From the NCBI RefSeq assembly GCF_900188415.1, contig NZ_FZNV01000002.1:885461-949460 (forward strand): DNA of 64,000 nt, in the 5' to 3' direction. A program made the position numbers and the translations under genes. Position 1 is the stretch's first letter. Each line of letters starts with the position of its first letter. This stretch comes from Maribacter sedimenticola (lineage in GTDB: Bacteria > Bacteroidota > Bacteroidia > Flavobacteriales > Flavobacteriaceae). Below the pieces are notes generated by a model. The model searched no databases. It was not told the DNA's origin and worked only from the letters and a program-made list of their open reading frames with translations. Below, piece after piece: positions 8,853-18,389 of the stretch.

Positions 8853-9533
8853 ATGATCAAAGCTTCTAACATTCATAAATATTACGGAACATTAGAGGTT
8901 TTAAAAGGTGTAGACCTGCATATAAAAAAAGGAGAAATTGTATCTATTGTAGGTGCTTCCGGTGCAGGAAAAACCACCTTGTTGCAAATCTTGGGAACAT
9001 TGGATGTACAATCCAATAGAAATGACAGCAATTTATTGATCAATAATATTGAAACCACCAATTTAAACGACAAAGAGCTGGCAAAATTCAGAAACGAACA
9101 TATTGGTTTTATTTTTCAGTTCCACCAGCTGTTACCAGAATTCACGGCATTGGAAAATGTGTGCTTACCCGCTTTCATTAAAAAAACACCAAAAGCTGAA
9201 GCTGAGAAAAGGGCGAAGGAACTATTGGCTTTCCTAGGTCTTTCTCATAGAATTGATCATAAACCGGCAGAATTGTCGGGAGGAGAACAACAACGTGTAG
9301 CAGTTGCCCGGGCACTGATCAACAATCCATCAATAATCTTTGCGGATGAGCCAAGCGGAAATTTAGATTCTGAAAGTGCGGACAATCTACACAAGTTATT
9401 TTTTGAGCTTCGTGAAAAGTTTGGACAGACTTTCGTAATCGTTACCCATAATGAAGAATTAGCTGAAATGGCCGACCGTAAACTTACCATGGTCGATGGC
9501 AAAATTGTGGATAAAGAAATTATCATAGCATAA
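8853..9533 (+). CDS. ABC transporter ATPase, LolD/FtsE-like
   Basis: A 226-residue nucleotide-binding subunit. Walker A is GASGAGKTT, the Q-loop lies in [18 protein letters not shown], the signature is [15 protein letters not shown], Walker B is [13 protein letters not shown], and the H-loop is VTHNEELA. The [16 protein letters not shown] and EPSGNLD pattern is that of the LolD/MacB/FtsE group, which works with MacB/LolC-type permeases in lipoprotein release or envelope export. No permease is adjacent. Downstream genes are a CPBP protease and a TIGR02757 protein, spaced 9 and -4 bases, so the three form an operon. Confidence 0.85.
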   Translation: MIKASNIHKYYGTLEVLKGVDLHIKKGEIVSIVGASGAGKTTLLQILGTLDVQSNRNDSNLLINNIETTNLNDKELAKFRNEHIGFIFQFHQLLPEFTALENVCLPAFIKKTPKAEAEKRAKELLAFLGLSHRIDHKPAELSGGEQQRVAVARALINNPSIIFADEPSGNLDSESADNLHKLFFELREKFGQTFVIVTHNEELAEMADRKLTMVDGKIVDKEIIIA

Positions 9534-9542
9534 TTATATAAT

Positions 9543-10100
9543 ATGCTAGAAGAACTTTATGCATTTGCAAAGCGACCTGAATATCAAATAGATGCAAACA
9601 AATCATCTATTTATAGATGGGGGAGATTAGTTCAACTTTTATTCATCTCATTGGCATTAAGTGTATTACTCTTGACCATTGCGGGAGTTGTACAGCAAAT
9701 TTTTGATTTGGACATGGGCAAACATGCCGTTGAGGATTTATTTGCCCAATATTCACCCATGACCATATTCTTTTTGGCAGTAATCGTAGCCCCCATACTA
9801 GAAGAGTTAGTTTTTAGAGCGCCATTGGTTTATTTTAAAAACAAAACTTCTTTCCCAAAAATCTTTTATGCATTTACAATATTGTTCGGTTTGGTTCACA
9901 TCAGTAATTTTGAATGGTCTACACAAGTAATTTTCTTTGCGCCCCTATTGGTAGCACCACAAATCTGTGCAGGATTCATATTAGGATTTATAAGAATCAA
10001 GTTTGGTCTATTTTGGTCCATAATACTGCATGGGCTTTACAACCTTATTTTATTAGCCCCTGTTTTGATTGTAACCATACTAAAAATTGACATTAAATGA
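9543..10100 (+). CDS. CPBP family intramembrane metalloprotease
   Basis: A 185-residue multi-pass membrane protein with the CPBP/Abi signature: the EELVFR glutamate pair and Arg (about residues 83-88), FGLVHISNF and HGLYNLIL for the metal ligands. About five or six hydrophobic segments are present. The family includes CAAX prenyl proteases and bacterial self-immunity proteins. No bacteriocin gene is adjacent, so a housekeeping envelope role is more likely. It is placed between the ABC ATPase and a TIGR02757 gene, overlapping the latter by four bases (ATGA). Confidence 0.85.
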   Translation: MLEELYAFAKRPEYQIDANKSSIYRWGRLVQLLFISLALSVLLLTIAGVVQQIFDLDMGKHAVEDLFAQYSPMTIFFLAVIVAPILEELVFRAPLVYFKNKTSFPKIFYAFTILFGLVHISNFEWSTQVIFFAPLLVAPQICAGFILGFIRIKFGLFWSIILHGLYNLILLAPVLIVTILKIDIK

Positions 10101-10861
10101 ACAAGGCGGACTTAAAGGAATTTATGGATGAAAAAGTCATTGCTTACAACAATAAACTGTTTTTGGACACAGACCCTATCCAAATTCCACATATGTTCAC
10201 CATAAAGGAAGATATTGAAATCAGTGCTTTCTTAACAGCTACAATTGCCTGGGGAAACAGAAAAAGTATCATTAACAATTCACATAAGTTAATGGAGTTA
10301 ATGGGCCAAAGTCCTTATGATTTCATAAGTAATTACAGTGAAAAAGATTTGGACCAATTAGCCAATTTTGTACATAGAACTTTTAATGGAATTGACTTAA
10401 GCTATTTCATAAAAAGTTTAAGGCATATCTATAAAGTACATAATGGACTTGAAGGAATCTTTACCAAATACCAGACATCAAATTCATTACAACCTACGAT
10501 ATCTAAATTCAAAGAGCTTTTTTTTGAACTGCCCCATGAAACCAGAACAACCAAACATGTATCTGACCCATTAAAAGGTTCTGCGGCAAAACGCATTAAT
10601 ATGTTTCTACGATGGATGGTTAGGGATGCACGTACTGAAGTTGATTTTGGTTTATGGGAAAATATACCTTCCTCAATATTATCATGTCCCTTGGATGTAC
10701 ACTCCGGTAACGTAGCACGTAAACTAGGTCTGCTAAAACGTAAACAAAATGATGCCAAGGCTTTAGCAGAACTAGATGCCAATTTAAGGAAGCTAGATCC
10801 AGTTGATCCCGTAAAATATGACTTTGCCTTATTTGGACTCGGCGTTTTTGAAAAATTTTAA
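10097..10861 (+). CDS. TIGR02757 family protein
   Basis: A 254-residue soluble protein matching the TIGR02757 family, widespread in Bacteroidota. Characteristic parts are ISAFLTATIAWGNRKSI, SDPLKGSAAKRINMFLRWMVR and LDVHSGNVARKLGLLKRK. The HhH-like arrangement near DPLKGSAAKRINMFLRWMVR has been compared with DNA glycosylase-like folds, but I know of no established function. The start overlaps the upstream stop (ATGA). Its TAA shares the bases TTAA with the stop of the convergent cytochrome peroxidase gene, leaving no space for a terminator. Confidence 0.8.
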   Translation: MNKADLKEFMDEKVIAYNNKLFLDTDPIQIPHMFTIKEDIEISAFLTATIAWGNRKSIINNSHKLMELMGQSPYDFISNYSEKDLDQLANFVHRTFNGIDLSYFIKSLRHIYKVHNGLEGIFTKYQTSNSLQPTISKFKELFFELPHETRTTKHVSDPLKGSAAKRINMFLRWMVRDARTEVDFGLWENIPSSILSCPLDVHSGNVARKLGLLKRKQNDAKALAELDANLRKLDPVDPVKYDFALFGLGVFEKF

Positions 10862-12678
10862 TAATTGGTGATTTTGGGAACGTCTGTCAAAGTATTCATA
10901 AATGCTACCAATGCATTTTCTTCAATACTAGTCAGCTCCAGATGATCAAAAGGTAGTGTTTGGTGCGGTAGATCAAAGCCCAAACCTATACCTCCACCAA
11001 GATTGTAAAAATTAACGACTTCCTCTAGGGTATTATAAACACCATTATGCATATAAGGAGCAGTAACACCTACATTACGTACCGTTGGGGTTTTGAACAT
11101 TCCTTTTTGTAGGTCTATTTTGGATATTGCATAAAACCCTACATCTTCATCCAGTTGTTTATTATTGGCATTGGCAGGAACACCAATAATCTCTTTCTCA
11201 TGTTCCGCAAAAAATGGTGGTACGGTACCATTGGTCAAAGGTATAAAGTGGCAAGTAGCACAAAGGGCTTTTCCCGTAAACAGATTAAATCCTAATTTTT
11301 CCTCCTCTGTATATGAATTTACTTCTGCCCTAATATTTTTATCAAACTTTGAGTCAAATCCGTTAAGGGTGGCTATATAGGAAGATATCGCTTTAACCAT
11401 ATCAATATTTTTTATGGATATATCTCCGTAGGCCTCTTTAAACAAGTGCCGATAACTATCGTTGATCATAATCTCGTTAGAAAATTGATGAACCGAAGAA
11501 GCAAATTCTTTCTCATTAGTAAACACAGCGGATACTTGAGCTATTAAATCTGGTGAACGCCCGTCCCAGAATTGACTTTGCTGAAATGTAGCATTGATCA
11601 ACGTTGGTGTATTACGGTCTAAATCTTTTCCTTCATTATCCTTATTCAATACCACGTTATCCGCCCAACCCTTATTTGGATTATGACAGGTGACACAGGC
11701 CATATCCTTATTTTTGGATAGATTTTTATCGAAAAATAATTGTTTTCCTAAGTCTATTTGCTGTTGGGTCGGATTTTTATTGGTGTTCGATATAAAATAG
11801 TTTGGGTTAAATGAATTGGATTCAAAAAAAGTGGGAGCATCAAAATTAAATGGAAAGTTATCTACAGGCTCCCAACTACTAGATGCTTTTCTAATGGCCA
11901 GCCAATTTCTAGTTATAGGATTAAAATAATCCCTAATGAACACATACCGGTCAAAAGTCTCAAAATTGGGATTGTCCCCAATAAAATTGATTGCCAAAAA
12001 AACGGTTTTTTCAAAATCCTCATTAAGTTCTGGTGACCGTTCTTTTACAATATGTGCCAACGACATACTATATACATTAAATAAACTGTTGAGCGATATT
12101 TTGGTTTCTTCAAGTCCTAGTTGACTTACAGGGGTGTCAAAACCCGTAATACCCAAACTTACAATTCTCATGAGCTGTTGATGGATACTTATAAAAAAAC
12201 GTTGGGAAGTAAGAGTACGTTTTGGGATATAATTGCGTAAAACTACCATAAGCCCCTTGGTCAACTCCAACTCGCGCTCATAAGTTTTCTCATCATCTAT
12301 TCCGGAATAAATACTCTCCTCAATCTTTTGCAGTCCAATGGGTGCAAGTACTTTTTGGGTATCTTCGGTCAGAACCGGTAAAGCCGGTCCGTTTACCCTA
12401 TGACCAACTTCCGGTTTAAGATAGGACGCGTATGGCTCCGCTTTTTTGAAAGCGGTACGGACCGCTTTAAAATATTGCTTTGCCAAAGGATCATCTACCT
12501 TGACCATCATCAATGAATCCATATAGTTAACGGCCAAAACCATGTTTGAATAATAATAGTCTTGAGCTTTAGTAAAATCCGGCACCTTATCCAAAGTTTC
12601 CGTAGTGTTGATTGATACATCCTTACATGAGACCAACACAACCCCAAACACCAATAGATTACAAATATTCTTGAACAT
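10858..12678 (-). CDS. Di-heme cytochrome c peroxidase family lipoprotein
   Basis: A 606-residue exported protein with a lipobox-like VVLVSC near residue 18. Residues of about 30-290 form a mainly helical N-terminal region that I do not recognise. The C-terminal half is a CcpA/MauG-type module with two heme motifs, VTCH (about residue 332) and ATCH (about residue 477). It also has KTPTVRNVGVTAPYMHNGVYNTLEEVVNFYN, typical of bacterial di-heme peroxidases. It could reduce peroxide or modify a partner protein in the periplasm. The upstream PhoX-like gene on the same strand, 68 bases away, is probably in the same transcript, separated by a stem-loop. Confidence 0.85.
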   Translation of the reverse strand: MFKNICNLLVFGVVLVSCKDVSINTTETLDKVPDFTKAQDYYYSNMVLAVNYMDSLMMVKVDDPLAKQYFKAVRTAFKKAEPYASYLKPEVGHRVNGPALPVLTEDTQKVLAPIGLQKIEESIYSGIDDEKTYERELELTKGLMVVLRNYIPKRTLTSQRFFISIHQQLMRIVSLGITGFDTPVSQLGLEETKISLNSLFNVYSMSLAHIVKERSPELNEDFEKTVFLAINFIGDNPNFETFDRYVFIRDYFNPITRNWLAIRKASSSWEPVDNFPFNFDAPTFFESNSFNPNYFISNTNKNPTQQQIDLGKQLFFDKNLSKNKDMACVTCHNPNKGWADNVVLNKDNEGKDLDRNTPTLINATFQQSQFWDGRSPDLIAQVSAVFTNEKEFASSVHQFSNEIMINDSYRHLFKEAYGDISIKNIDMVKAISSYIATLNGFDSKFDKNIRAEVNSYTEEEKLGFNLFTGKALCATCHFIPLTNGTVPPFFAEHEKEIIGVPANANNKQLDEDVGFYAISKIDLQKGMFKTPTVRNVGVTAPYMHNGVYNTLEEVVNFYNLGGGIGLGFDLPHQTLPFDHLELTSIEENALVAFMNTLTDVPKITNY

Positions 12679-12694
12679 AAACGTATTTAAATTA

Positions 12695-12729
12695 GAAAGG
12701 ACCTCCCAAAAAATTGGGTAGGCCCTTTC
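12695..12729 (-). other. Intercistronic stem-loop
   Basis: Imperfect hairpin (arms GAAAGGACCTCCCAA and TTGGGTAGGCCCTTTC on the plus strand, AAAA loop) lying between the PhoX-like gene and the peroxidase gene. On the minus strand it is not followed by a clean T-tract. It is therefore more likely an mRNA processing or partial attenuation element than a full terminator. Confidence 0.55.
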
Positions 12730-12746
12730 AGTTGATTAAAGAAAAA

Positions 12747-14324
12747 TTATCTAGGTAACCCCTTAAGGATAACGATCTGTCCACCTTGATTATCTTCATA
12801 ATCCGTGTTTACATGTCCATCACGCCCCTTAAATGAATCATCTTGCCAGTAATGTGGCTGTAAGTTTAAAATGAATGTATCCGGAACCCCTATTTTGTCG
12901 GAAATATCTATAAGTGCACCATATTCGCCACCATCGCCATCACCAACATTTAGCGATCCATCAGCGGTAAGATCGGACCTAAGCACTAATTCAAGAACCG
13001 GACGTATGCTGTTACCATTTAAATCTGATTGATATATATACGCAGCATGGCCCCTGTCAAAAGAATTGGGGTCTTCCTGAAAGTATACAAAGTTTTCCGT
13101 AACACAGATATTATCCGGGCTTTGCAACATGCTTAGGTTCCCGTCCGCGTTGTTACTATCGGTATTTCCACTAACGATCTGCGTTAATTTTCCGGACAAT
13201 GGCGATTCTTCATCCAGCTCCAGTTTGTATACCGTACCCCAGTCATTATACGTGCCAGCACCAGGTCCCCTACCGGTTACAGCAAAAAATACGTTTCTTC
13301 CCTTTTCATCTGTTCCTTTTTGATAATCAACATCCTCTACCCTCATAAATGCAGATGCATATACCGCTACGGAAGCGTCTTCCATTTCGTTCTTGGTCAT
13401 ATCCGCACCATCCACGATTTCAACAAACTCTACATCATAGGTGGTTTGAAAGTCCAAGTTAGATTCATTATATATGGTTTCAGGAGTAGCATCGATAACA
13501 CCCCCCGATCCATCGGACACTTGCTTAAAACGAAGTACATATATTTTTCCTCCGGTAAGATCTGCATCACCATCCTCCGAGTAATATAATGAAACTTGGC
13601 CTTCAGAGCCACTGGAATCATCGTCCCCGCCTAAAATAACCGTTTTACCAGGATAGGCATTCTTTGGTAAAGGCACTGCATTCTCCCATGAAAATTCACC
13701 AAGAGCATCCAAACCAAAATCTGCGGTCGGTGTAGGTGTTGCTACATAGGGATCAATTCCCTTTACATCGTAATTAATACTTTCAGAAGCAGAAAGAAAT
13801 ATATCTGACCCACCGCCATGTATATCTGCTTCCCACATGGTAGCAGAGCATTGTCTTGCAAAATCGGCCACACCAGAATTCAATAACCAATCCCCACTAA
13901 TAGGATTAAGGTTGGCGTCTAATTTAATCCTGCTCACTGCATAGGCATCTTCAGAATTTACCACATAGATATAACCATCACTTTCAGGGTCTTTTAAAAA
14001 CCCTGCACCGTCCTGTGCACCTACCAATTTAAAATCATTGCTTAAAGTATCAGAGGAGCTTATTAATGAATATGCCTCCACATAATTGAACTGGGGCATC
14101 ATGGCTACTAAAGGAGCTAAGTTGGACTTGTTTTCGAACATGGTTGCTGGTGGTGAAAAATCCTCACCATCTTTTCCATCTTGGCCATCTACCCCGTCTA
14201 CGCCGTCAACACCATCTTTACCATTTATTCCATCAATTCCATCCTCAGGGTCGCAACTCATTACGGCCATACCAATACATGATAGCAACAAGGTTTTTAC
14301 TACTACGTTTTTTGTGATTTTCAT
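12747..14324 (-). CDS. PhoX-like (DUF839) lipoprotein with collagen-like segment
   Basis: A 525-residue protein. ATG 14324 is chosen over a TTG two codons upstream. The signal ends in a lipobox (MAVMSC). Residues of about 25-53 are Gly-X-Y repeats (GIDGINGKDGVDGVDG...), a short collagen-like stalk. The rest looks like a DUF839/PhoX-type beta-propeller. SPDNICVTENFVYFQEDPNS matches the segment that in PhoX carries calcium/iron-site residues, and several Asp-rich calcium-like loops are present (DGDADLTG, GDGDGGEYGALID). A secreted phosphatase or a calcium-binding surface protein are both possible. Pairing with a di-heme peroxidase suggests a joint role, but none is known to me. Confidence 0.65.
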   Translation of the reverse strand: MKITKNVVVKTLLLSCIGMAVMSCDPEDGIDGINGKDGVDGVDGVDGQDGKDGEDFSPPATMFENKSNLAPLVAMMPQFNYVEAYSLISSSDTLSNDFKLVGAQDGAGFLKDPESDGYIYVVNSEDAYAVSRIKLDANLNPISGDWLLNSGVADFARQCSATMWEADIHGGGSDIFLSASESINYDVKGIDPYVATPTPTADFGLDALGEFSWENAVPLPKNAYPGKTVILGGDDDSSGSEGQVSLYYSEDGDADLTGGKIYVLRFKQVSDGSGGVIDATPETIYNESNLDFQTTYDVEFVEIVDGADMTKNEMEDASVAVYASAFMRVEDVDYQKGTDEKGRNVFFAVTGRGPGAGTYNDWGTVYKLELDEESPLSGKLTQIVSGNTDSNNADGNLSMLQSPDNICVTENFVYFQEDPNSFDRGHAAYIYQSDLNGNSIRPVLELVLRSDLTADGSLNVGDGDGGEYGALIDISDKIGVPDTFILNLQPHYWQDDSFKGRDGHVNTDYEDNQGGQIVILKGLPR

Positions 14325-14525
14325 TATCAATTTAGTTTTAGGTTATCTACTCCACAAAACTATATTGACATCTTTGTTTTAAGGTACCCTTAAAATTAGC
14401 ATTGCTTTATGCTTATCTTAAATTAGTGTTACAATGTAAAATTTAGGTAATGATAGAATTATGTAACATTGAACTAATTGTTAACCGCAACGATTACAAA
14501 ACATAACACATTGTAAATCAAATAT

Positions 14526-15662
14526 TTAACCTACAATACCCATGGTACCTAAATTTAAGGGTTGTGTTTTGCCGCCATTTGTAATAGATGCATAAATTGC
14601 TTCGGCAATAATCATGTCACGCTTTCCCATTTCACCAGGAGCAACGTTTTTGGCACCTAACAGAATGTGTCTTGCAAAATCATCCATCTGTAATGCTTGC
14701 TGACTTTGATGAGGAAAGGAAATAGTATTTCCTTTTGAGGTTCTACCATTGATCGGTCCGTAGTTATGGGCAGGATCTAGCTCAAACCAGCCATTGCTAC
14801 AATGTACTTTTAGTCGGTTCCCGTTTGCATTATGGGAAGTCATCATATGGGCTACGGCTCCATTGTTAAATGTAAACTGGGCAGTAATGGTCTCATCCGT
14901 ATCCTTAAAATATTCTGGTCGTGTACTAAACTCCTGCGCAGATACACTTGTGGGATTTTCTCCTACCCCATAAATACTGGTCTGTATTGCATAAACACCC
15001 ATATTAAGTAGAGCCCCACCGCCTGACAATTTCTTGTTCAACCTCCATTGATCTGGATTTCCCCTAGAAATATAAGCGGCATCGGAGGATACAAAATGAA
15101 CATCGCCAAAGGTTTTTTCCCTTACATATTTTTTTACTTCCTGTGTATAGGGATCACTTTGCATTCTATACCCTACAGATAATTTTACATCCGCTTTTTT
15201 ACATGCGGCCATAATGGCATCACATTCTTCCACGCTGACCGCCATAGGTTTTTCACAAATTACATGTTTTCCTGCTTTGGCGGCCCTTATACTAAAATCT
15301 GCATGCATGCTATTGGGCAACACCACATATACTATATCGATATCATCATTATTGGCTATCGCGTCAAAATTTTCATAGTTATAAATATTCTTTTTTGGAA
15401 TATTATACTTATTGGCCCATGCGGCCTCCTTTTCTTTTGTACCCGTTACTATGCCCGCCAAATAGCAATGTTCTGTCTGGACAAGTGCCGGAGCCAATTG
15501 GTAAGTACTATAACTACCCAGTCCTACCAACGCAACACCAAGTTTTTTAGTTTCATTCCCCTTATTCAAACCCATTGCCAATGGTACGGACCCAAAAACG
15601 GCAGCGCCAAAAAAACCTGTTGTAGCCAGCTTTCCAAAATTACGTCTTGTATAGTGTTTCAT
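14526..15662 (-). CDS. Gfo/Idh/MocA family oxidoreductase, exported
   Basis: A 378-residue NAD(P)-dependent oxidoreductase. The N-terminus (TRRNFGKLATTGFFGAAVFG) is a twin-arginine signal, so the enzyme is probably exported with its cofactor bound, like glucose-fructose oxidoreductase. The Rossmann part has KKLGVALVGLGSYSTYQ, then VVLPNSMHADFSIRAA and the family motif HVICEKPMAVSVEEC, with the catalytic Lys in EKP. C-terminal sheet domain: SGGGALLNMGVYAIQ. Substrate is a sugar or sugar derivative that I cannot specify. A 201-base gap upstream of the PhoX-like gene makes it a separate unit. Confidence 0.85.
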   Translation of the reverse strand: MKHYTRRNFGKLATTGFFGAAVFGSVPLAMGLNKGNETKKLGVALVGLGSYSTYQLAPALVQTEHCYLAGIVTGTKEKEAAWANKYNIPKKNIYNYENFDAIANNDDIDIVYVVLPNSMHADFSIRAAKAGKHVICEKPMAVSVEECDAIMAACKKADVKLSVGYRMQSDPYTQEVKKYVREKTFGDVHFVSSDAAYISRGNPDQWRLNKKLSGGGALLNMGVYAIQTSIYGVGENPTSVSAQEFSTRPEYFKDTDETITAQFTFNNGAVAHMMTSHNANGNRLKVHCSNGWFELDPAHNYGPINGRTSKGNTISFPHQSQQALQMDDFARHILLGAKNVAPGEMGKRDMIIAEAIYASITNGGKTQPLNLGTMGIVG

Positions 15663-15858
15663 GTTCTTCGTGATTTAGCTTGAGTATTAAATTAATTAAA
15701 ATTAACAGATAGGACATTAGAATACTAAAAAAACTGAAAACTTTCCTTATCCATAGATTATCGAAATGAATCCAAGCTGTAAATGAGTTTAAGTATTCAA
15801 TAATACATACTAAATGATCCCTGTAATATTCTTATTTTCGTATACTCACCAACACCAA

Positions 15859-17349
15859 ATGAACATGAAAAAAATTGTACACCTTTTCTTCTTAGTTTTT
15901 GCTTCGGCAGTATTTGCGCAATCGCGTACCGTACCTGTAGATACGGTAATTACCACACAGCACAATGCAACGATAAACGGTAGTACCTTTTCATATACCG
16001 CAGCTACCGGCACCCAACCCGTTTGGGACAGTAATTCCAAACCCGTTGCAACTTTACATTATACGTACTATACCAGGAATAATATTAAAGATCGCGCCGC
16101 TAGACCTCTATTGATCTCATTTAACGGAGGTCCGGGTTCCGGATCCGTATGGATGCATTTGGCTTATACAGGACCTAAAATATTAAAAATAGATGATGAA
16201 GGTTATCCTGTACAGCCCTATGGTGTAGATCAGAATCCACATTCCGTTTTGGATGTTGCCGATATAGTCTATGTAAACCCGGTAAATACAGGATATAGTA
16301 GAACTATTCCGGAAAGCGGAAAAGAAGTTGACAGGGATAAGTTCTTTGGAATTAATGCCGATATTAAATATTTAGCGGAGTGGCTTAACACATTTGTGAC
16401 CAGAAATAATAGATGGCGTTCCCCTAAATATATCATTGGGGAGAGTTATGGCGGTACAAGGGTCATGGGCCTTTCCTTAGCTTTACAAAATCAACAATGG
16501 ATGTATTTAAACGGGGTAATCATGGTTTCTCCCGCAGATTATAAAGTCATCCGTAATAGCGGCCCAGTAGCGGAAGCGATAAACCTGCCCTATTACACGG
16601 CGGCGGCTTGGCACCATAAAGCATTGCCAAAGGCATTACAGGAAAAAGACCTTCTTGATATTTTACCGGAATCCGAAGATTACACCATTAACCAGTTGAT
16701 ACCGGCATTGGCCAAAGGTGGATTTTTAGATGCATCTGAAAAGAAGAAAGTGGCTGAAAAGATTGCTTACTATTCCGGGTTAGATCAACAAGATGTTATT
16801 GATCAAAATCTATCCGTACCAACATCCTTTTTTTGGAAAAACCTTTTAAGGGATAAGGGTGGATACACCGTAGGCAGATTAGATTCAAGATATTTGGGAA
16901 TAGATAGGCAAATGGCCGGAATGAGACCTGATTACAATTCTGAACTAACTTCCTGGTTACATAGCTTTACCCCTGCCATAAACTATTATTTACAAGAGGA
17001 ACTTAATTTTAAGACCGATGTAAAATATAACATGTTTGGCCCCGTGCACCCTTGGAACAATGAAAACGACAATACCCGAGATGATTTAAGACAGGCCATG
17101 GCCCAAAATCCATATTTGAACGTAATGATTCAATCTGGATACTATGACGGTGCAACCAACTATTTCAATGCAAAATATACTATGTGGCAAGTTGACCCAA
17201 GTGGAAGGCTAAAAGACCGTTTTAGTTTTAAGGGATACCGTTCCGGCCATATGATGTATTTACGTAGAGAGGACCTAAAAACTGCTAATGATGATGTAAG
17301 GGAGTTTATATTGCGAACAATGGCCAACGGAAAAAGTGCCAAATACTAA
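15859..17349 (+). CDS. Serine carboxypeptidase-like protein, peptidase family S10
   Basis: ATG 15859 (MNMKKIVHLFFLVFASAVFAQ) gives a proper signal peptide; the frame also opens earlier at 15814, and ATG 15865 is an alternative. The mature alpha/beta hydrolase has the S10 oxyanion region ISFNGGPGSGSVWMHL (Gly-Ser where eukaryotic enzymes have Cys-Ser), nucleophile Ser in IIGESYGGTR, Asp in GYYDGATNY, and His in SGHMMYLRR near the C-terminus. It likely acts as a periplasmic or secreted carboxypeptidase in peptide use. The stop lies three bases from the stop of the convergent gene. Confidence 0.9.
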   Translation: MNMKKIVHLFFLVFASAVFAQSRTVPVDTVITTQHNATINGSTFSYTAATGTQPVWDSNSKPVATLHYTYYTRNNIKDRAARPLLISFNGGPGSGSVWMHLAYTGPKILKIDDEGYPVQPYGVDQNPHSVLDVADIVYVNPVNTGYSRTIPESGKEVDRDKFFGINADIKYLAEWLNTFVTRNNRWRSPKYIIGESYGGTRVMGLSLALQNQQWMYLNGVIMVSPADYKVIRNSGPVAEAINLPYYTAAAWHHKALPKALQEKDLLDILPESEDYTINQLIPALAKGGFLDASEKKKVAEKIAYYSGLDQQDVIDQNLSVPTSFFWKNLLRDKGGYTVGRLDSRYLGIDRQMAGMRPDYNSELTSWLHSFTPAINYYLQEELNFKTDVKYNMFGPVHPWNNENDNTRDDLRQAMAQNPYLNVMIQSGYYDGATNYFNAKYTMWQVDPSGRLKDRFSFKGYRSGHMMYLRREDLKTANDDVREFILRTMANGKSAKY

Positions 17350-17352
17350 TAA

Positions 17353-17808
17353 TTATTTACGCAATACGGTATTGGACATACCTAGTACGTGCAACGAATT
17401 TATTTTCAAATTTTGTACTGGGTATGTTTCTCTATCGTAGTTGTAGTTTTCACCAACTGCATCTTTGAAAATCTTATCGCGTTTACGTTGCTTTCTTTTT
17501 TTGAAAATATCAATGGTGAAACCTATAGTGGCACCACCCAGTACAGTGGCAATCAAATCTGCATTGTCCCAACCTCCATACTGCTTTTGATCAATACTTT
17601 CCTTGGCCACACCAATTAACAAACTACCACCTACTGCTCCAATAAAGGTCCAGGTTCTATCTCCATCAGAAATTTCATTTGCAATACCGGCTCCAACCAA
17701 ACCATACAGGTTTCCACCCAAAAAATGCAATGCCTTATCACTTTCAATTTGTCCTTTAGCCGTATGCGTGGTTAAAAAGACAAGTAAGACCAAAATATAT
17801 TTTACCAT
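17353..17808 (-). CDS. Exported DUF2279/YfiM-like protein
   Basis: A 151-residue protein with a signal peptide ending near THTAKGQ. The body has DKALHFLGGNLYGLVG, then KESIDQKQYGGWDNADLIATVLGG, the DKxxHF and KE-D-GG-D pattern that I associate with DUF2279/YfiM proteins. A basic tail follows (KKRKQRKRDK). Function is unknown. On the minus strand a TATCTTTG box at 17816-17823 sits so close to the ATG that the transcript would be nearly leaderless. Confidence 0.65.
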   Translation of the reverse strand: MVKYILVLLVFLTTHTAKGQIESDKALHFLGGNLYGLVGAGIANEISDGDRTWTFIGAVGGSLLIGVAKESIDQKQYGGWDNADLIATVLGGATIGFTIDIFKKRKQRKRDKIFKDAVGENYNYDRETYPVQNLKINSLHVLGMSNTVLRK

Positions 17809-17815
17809 AAGTCCA

Positions 17816-17823
17816 CAAAGATA
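17816..17823 (-). promoter_or_regulatory. Candidate -7 promoter element
   Basis: TATCTTTG on the minus strand fits TAnnTTTG, the Bacteroidota -7 box. No TTTG is seen at the usual distance. Predicted start of transcription is within a few bases of the start codon at 17808. Confidence 0.35.
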
Positions 17824-17921
17824 ATTATTCTAATTTCCTAAATTTCATAAAATCCTAAGTTTGCAACTGCACCTATTCATTAGAGTTTATAATTATAGTA
17901 TCTTACCATTTTAAATAACTT

Positions 17922-18380
17922 ATGGAACTAAAAAATTTTATCAAAAGTCTCTCTATTATGCATTTATTCCTTGTAGCAGGTTTAGGCATATTTACGGTTT
18001 GGATAGTTTTGCAAATAAATAGCTTTAATACAAGTACCAATGGCCAGGATATTTTTCTATTCATAGTTCCTGTTTTGGCTCTTTTAGGTTATTTTGGCAG
18101 TCAATGGGTTTTTAAAAAAATGACCTTGAACATACAGTTAAATGAGCAATTGGCAGATAAACTCAAAAAATATCAATCCGCGTTACATATAAAATATGCA
18201 TTGATAGAAGTACCTGCCTTTGCAGGGTTATATGCATATTATAAAACGGGCAATGCGCTGCCCTTGGTCATCGTTATTTGTCTATTGGCCTATTTATTTG
18301 TTCAACGGCCCAATAAGGAGAGCATCATTAAAAATGTTCCGCTAACCGCAAATGAAAAATCTGAAATTCAAAAAACATAA
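17922..18380 (+). CDS. Hypothetical membrane protein
   Basis: A 152-residue membrane protein with about four hydrophobic segments (residues 12-30, 43-62, 93-110, 113-128) and a charged C-terminal tail (NEKSEIQKT). The linker FKKMTLNIQLNEQLADKLKKYQSALHIKYALIE between segments two and three is amphipathic. No motif is recognised. It is followed 9 bases later by an SGNH hydrolase gene, so the two are co-transcribed. Confidence 0.65.
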   Translation: MELKNFIKSLSIMHLFLVAGLGIFTVWIVLQINSFNTSTNGQDIFLFIVPVLALLGYFGSQWVFKKMTLNIQLNEQLADKLKKYQSALHIKYALIEVPAFAGLYAYYKTGNALPLVIVICLLAYLFVQRPNKESIIKNVPLTANEKSEIQKT

Positions 18381-18389
18381 TAAATAAAT

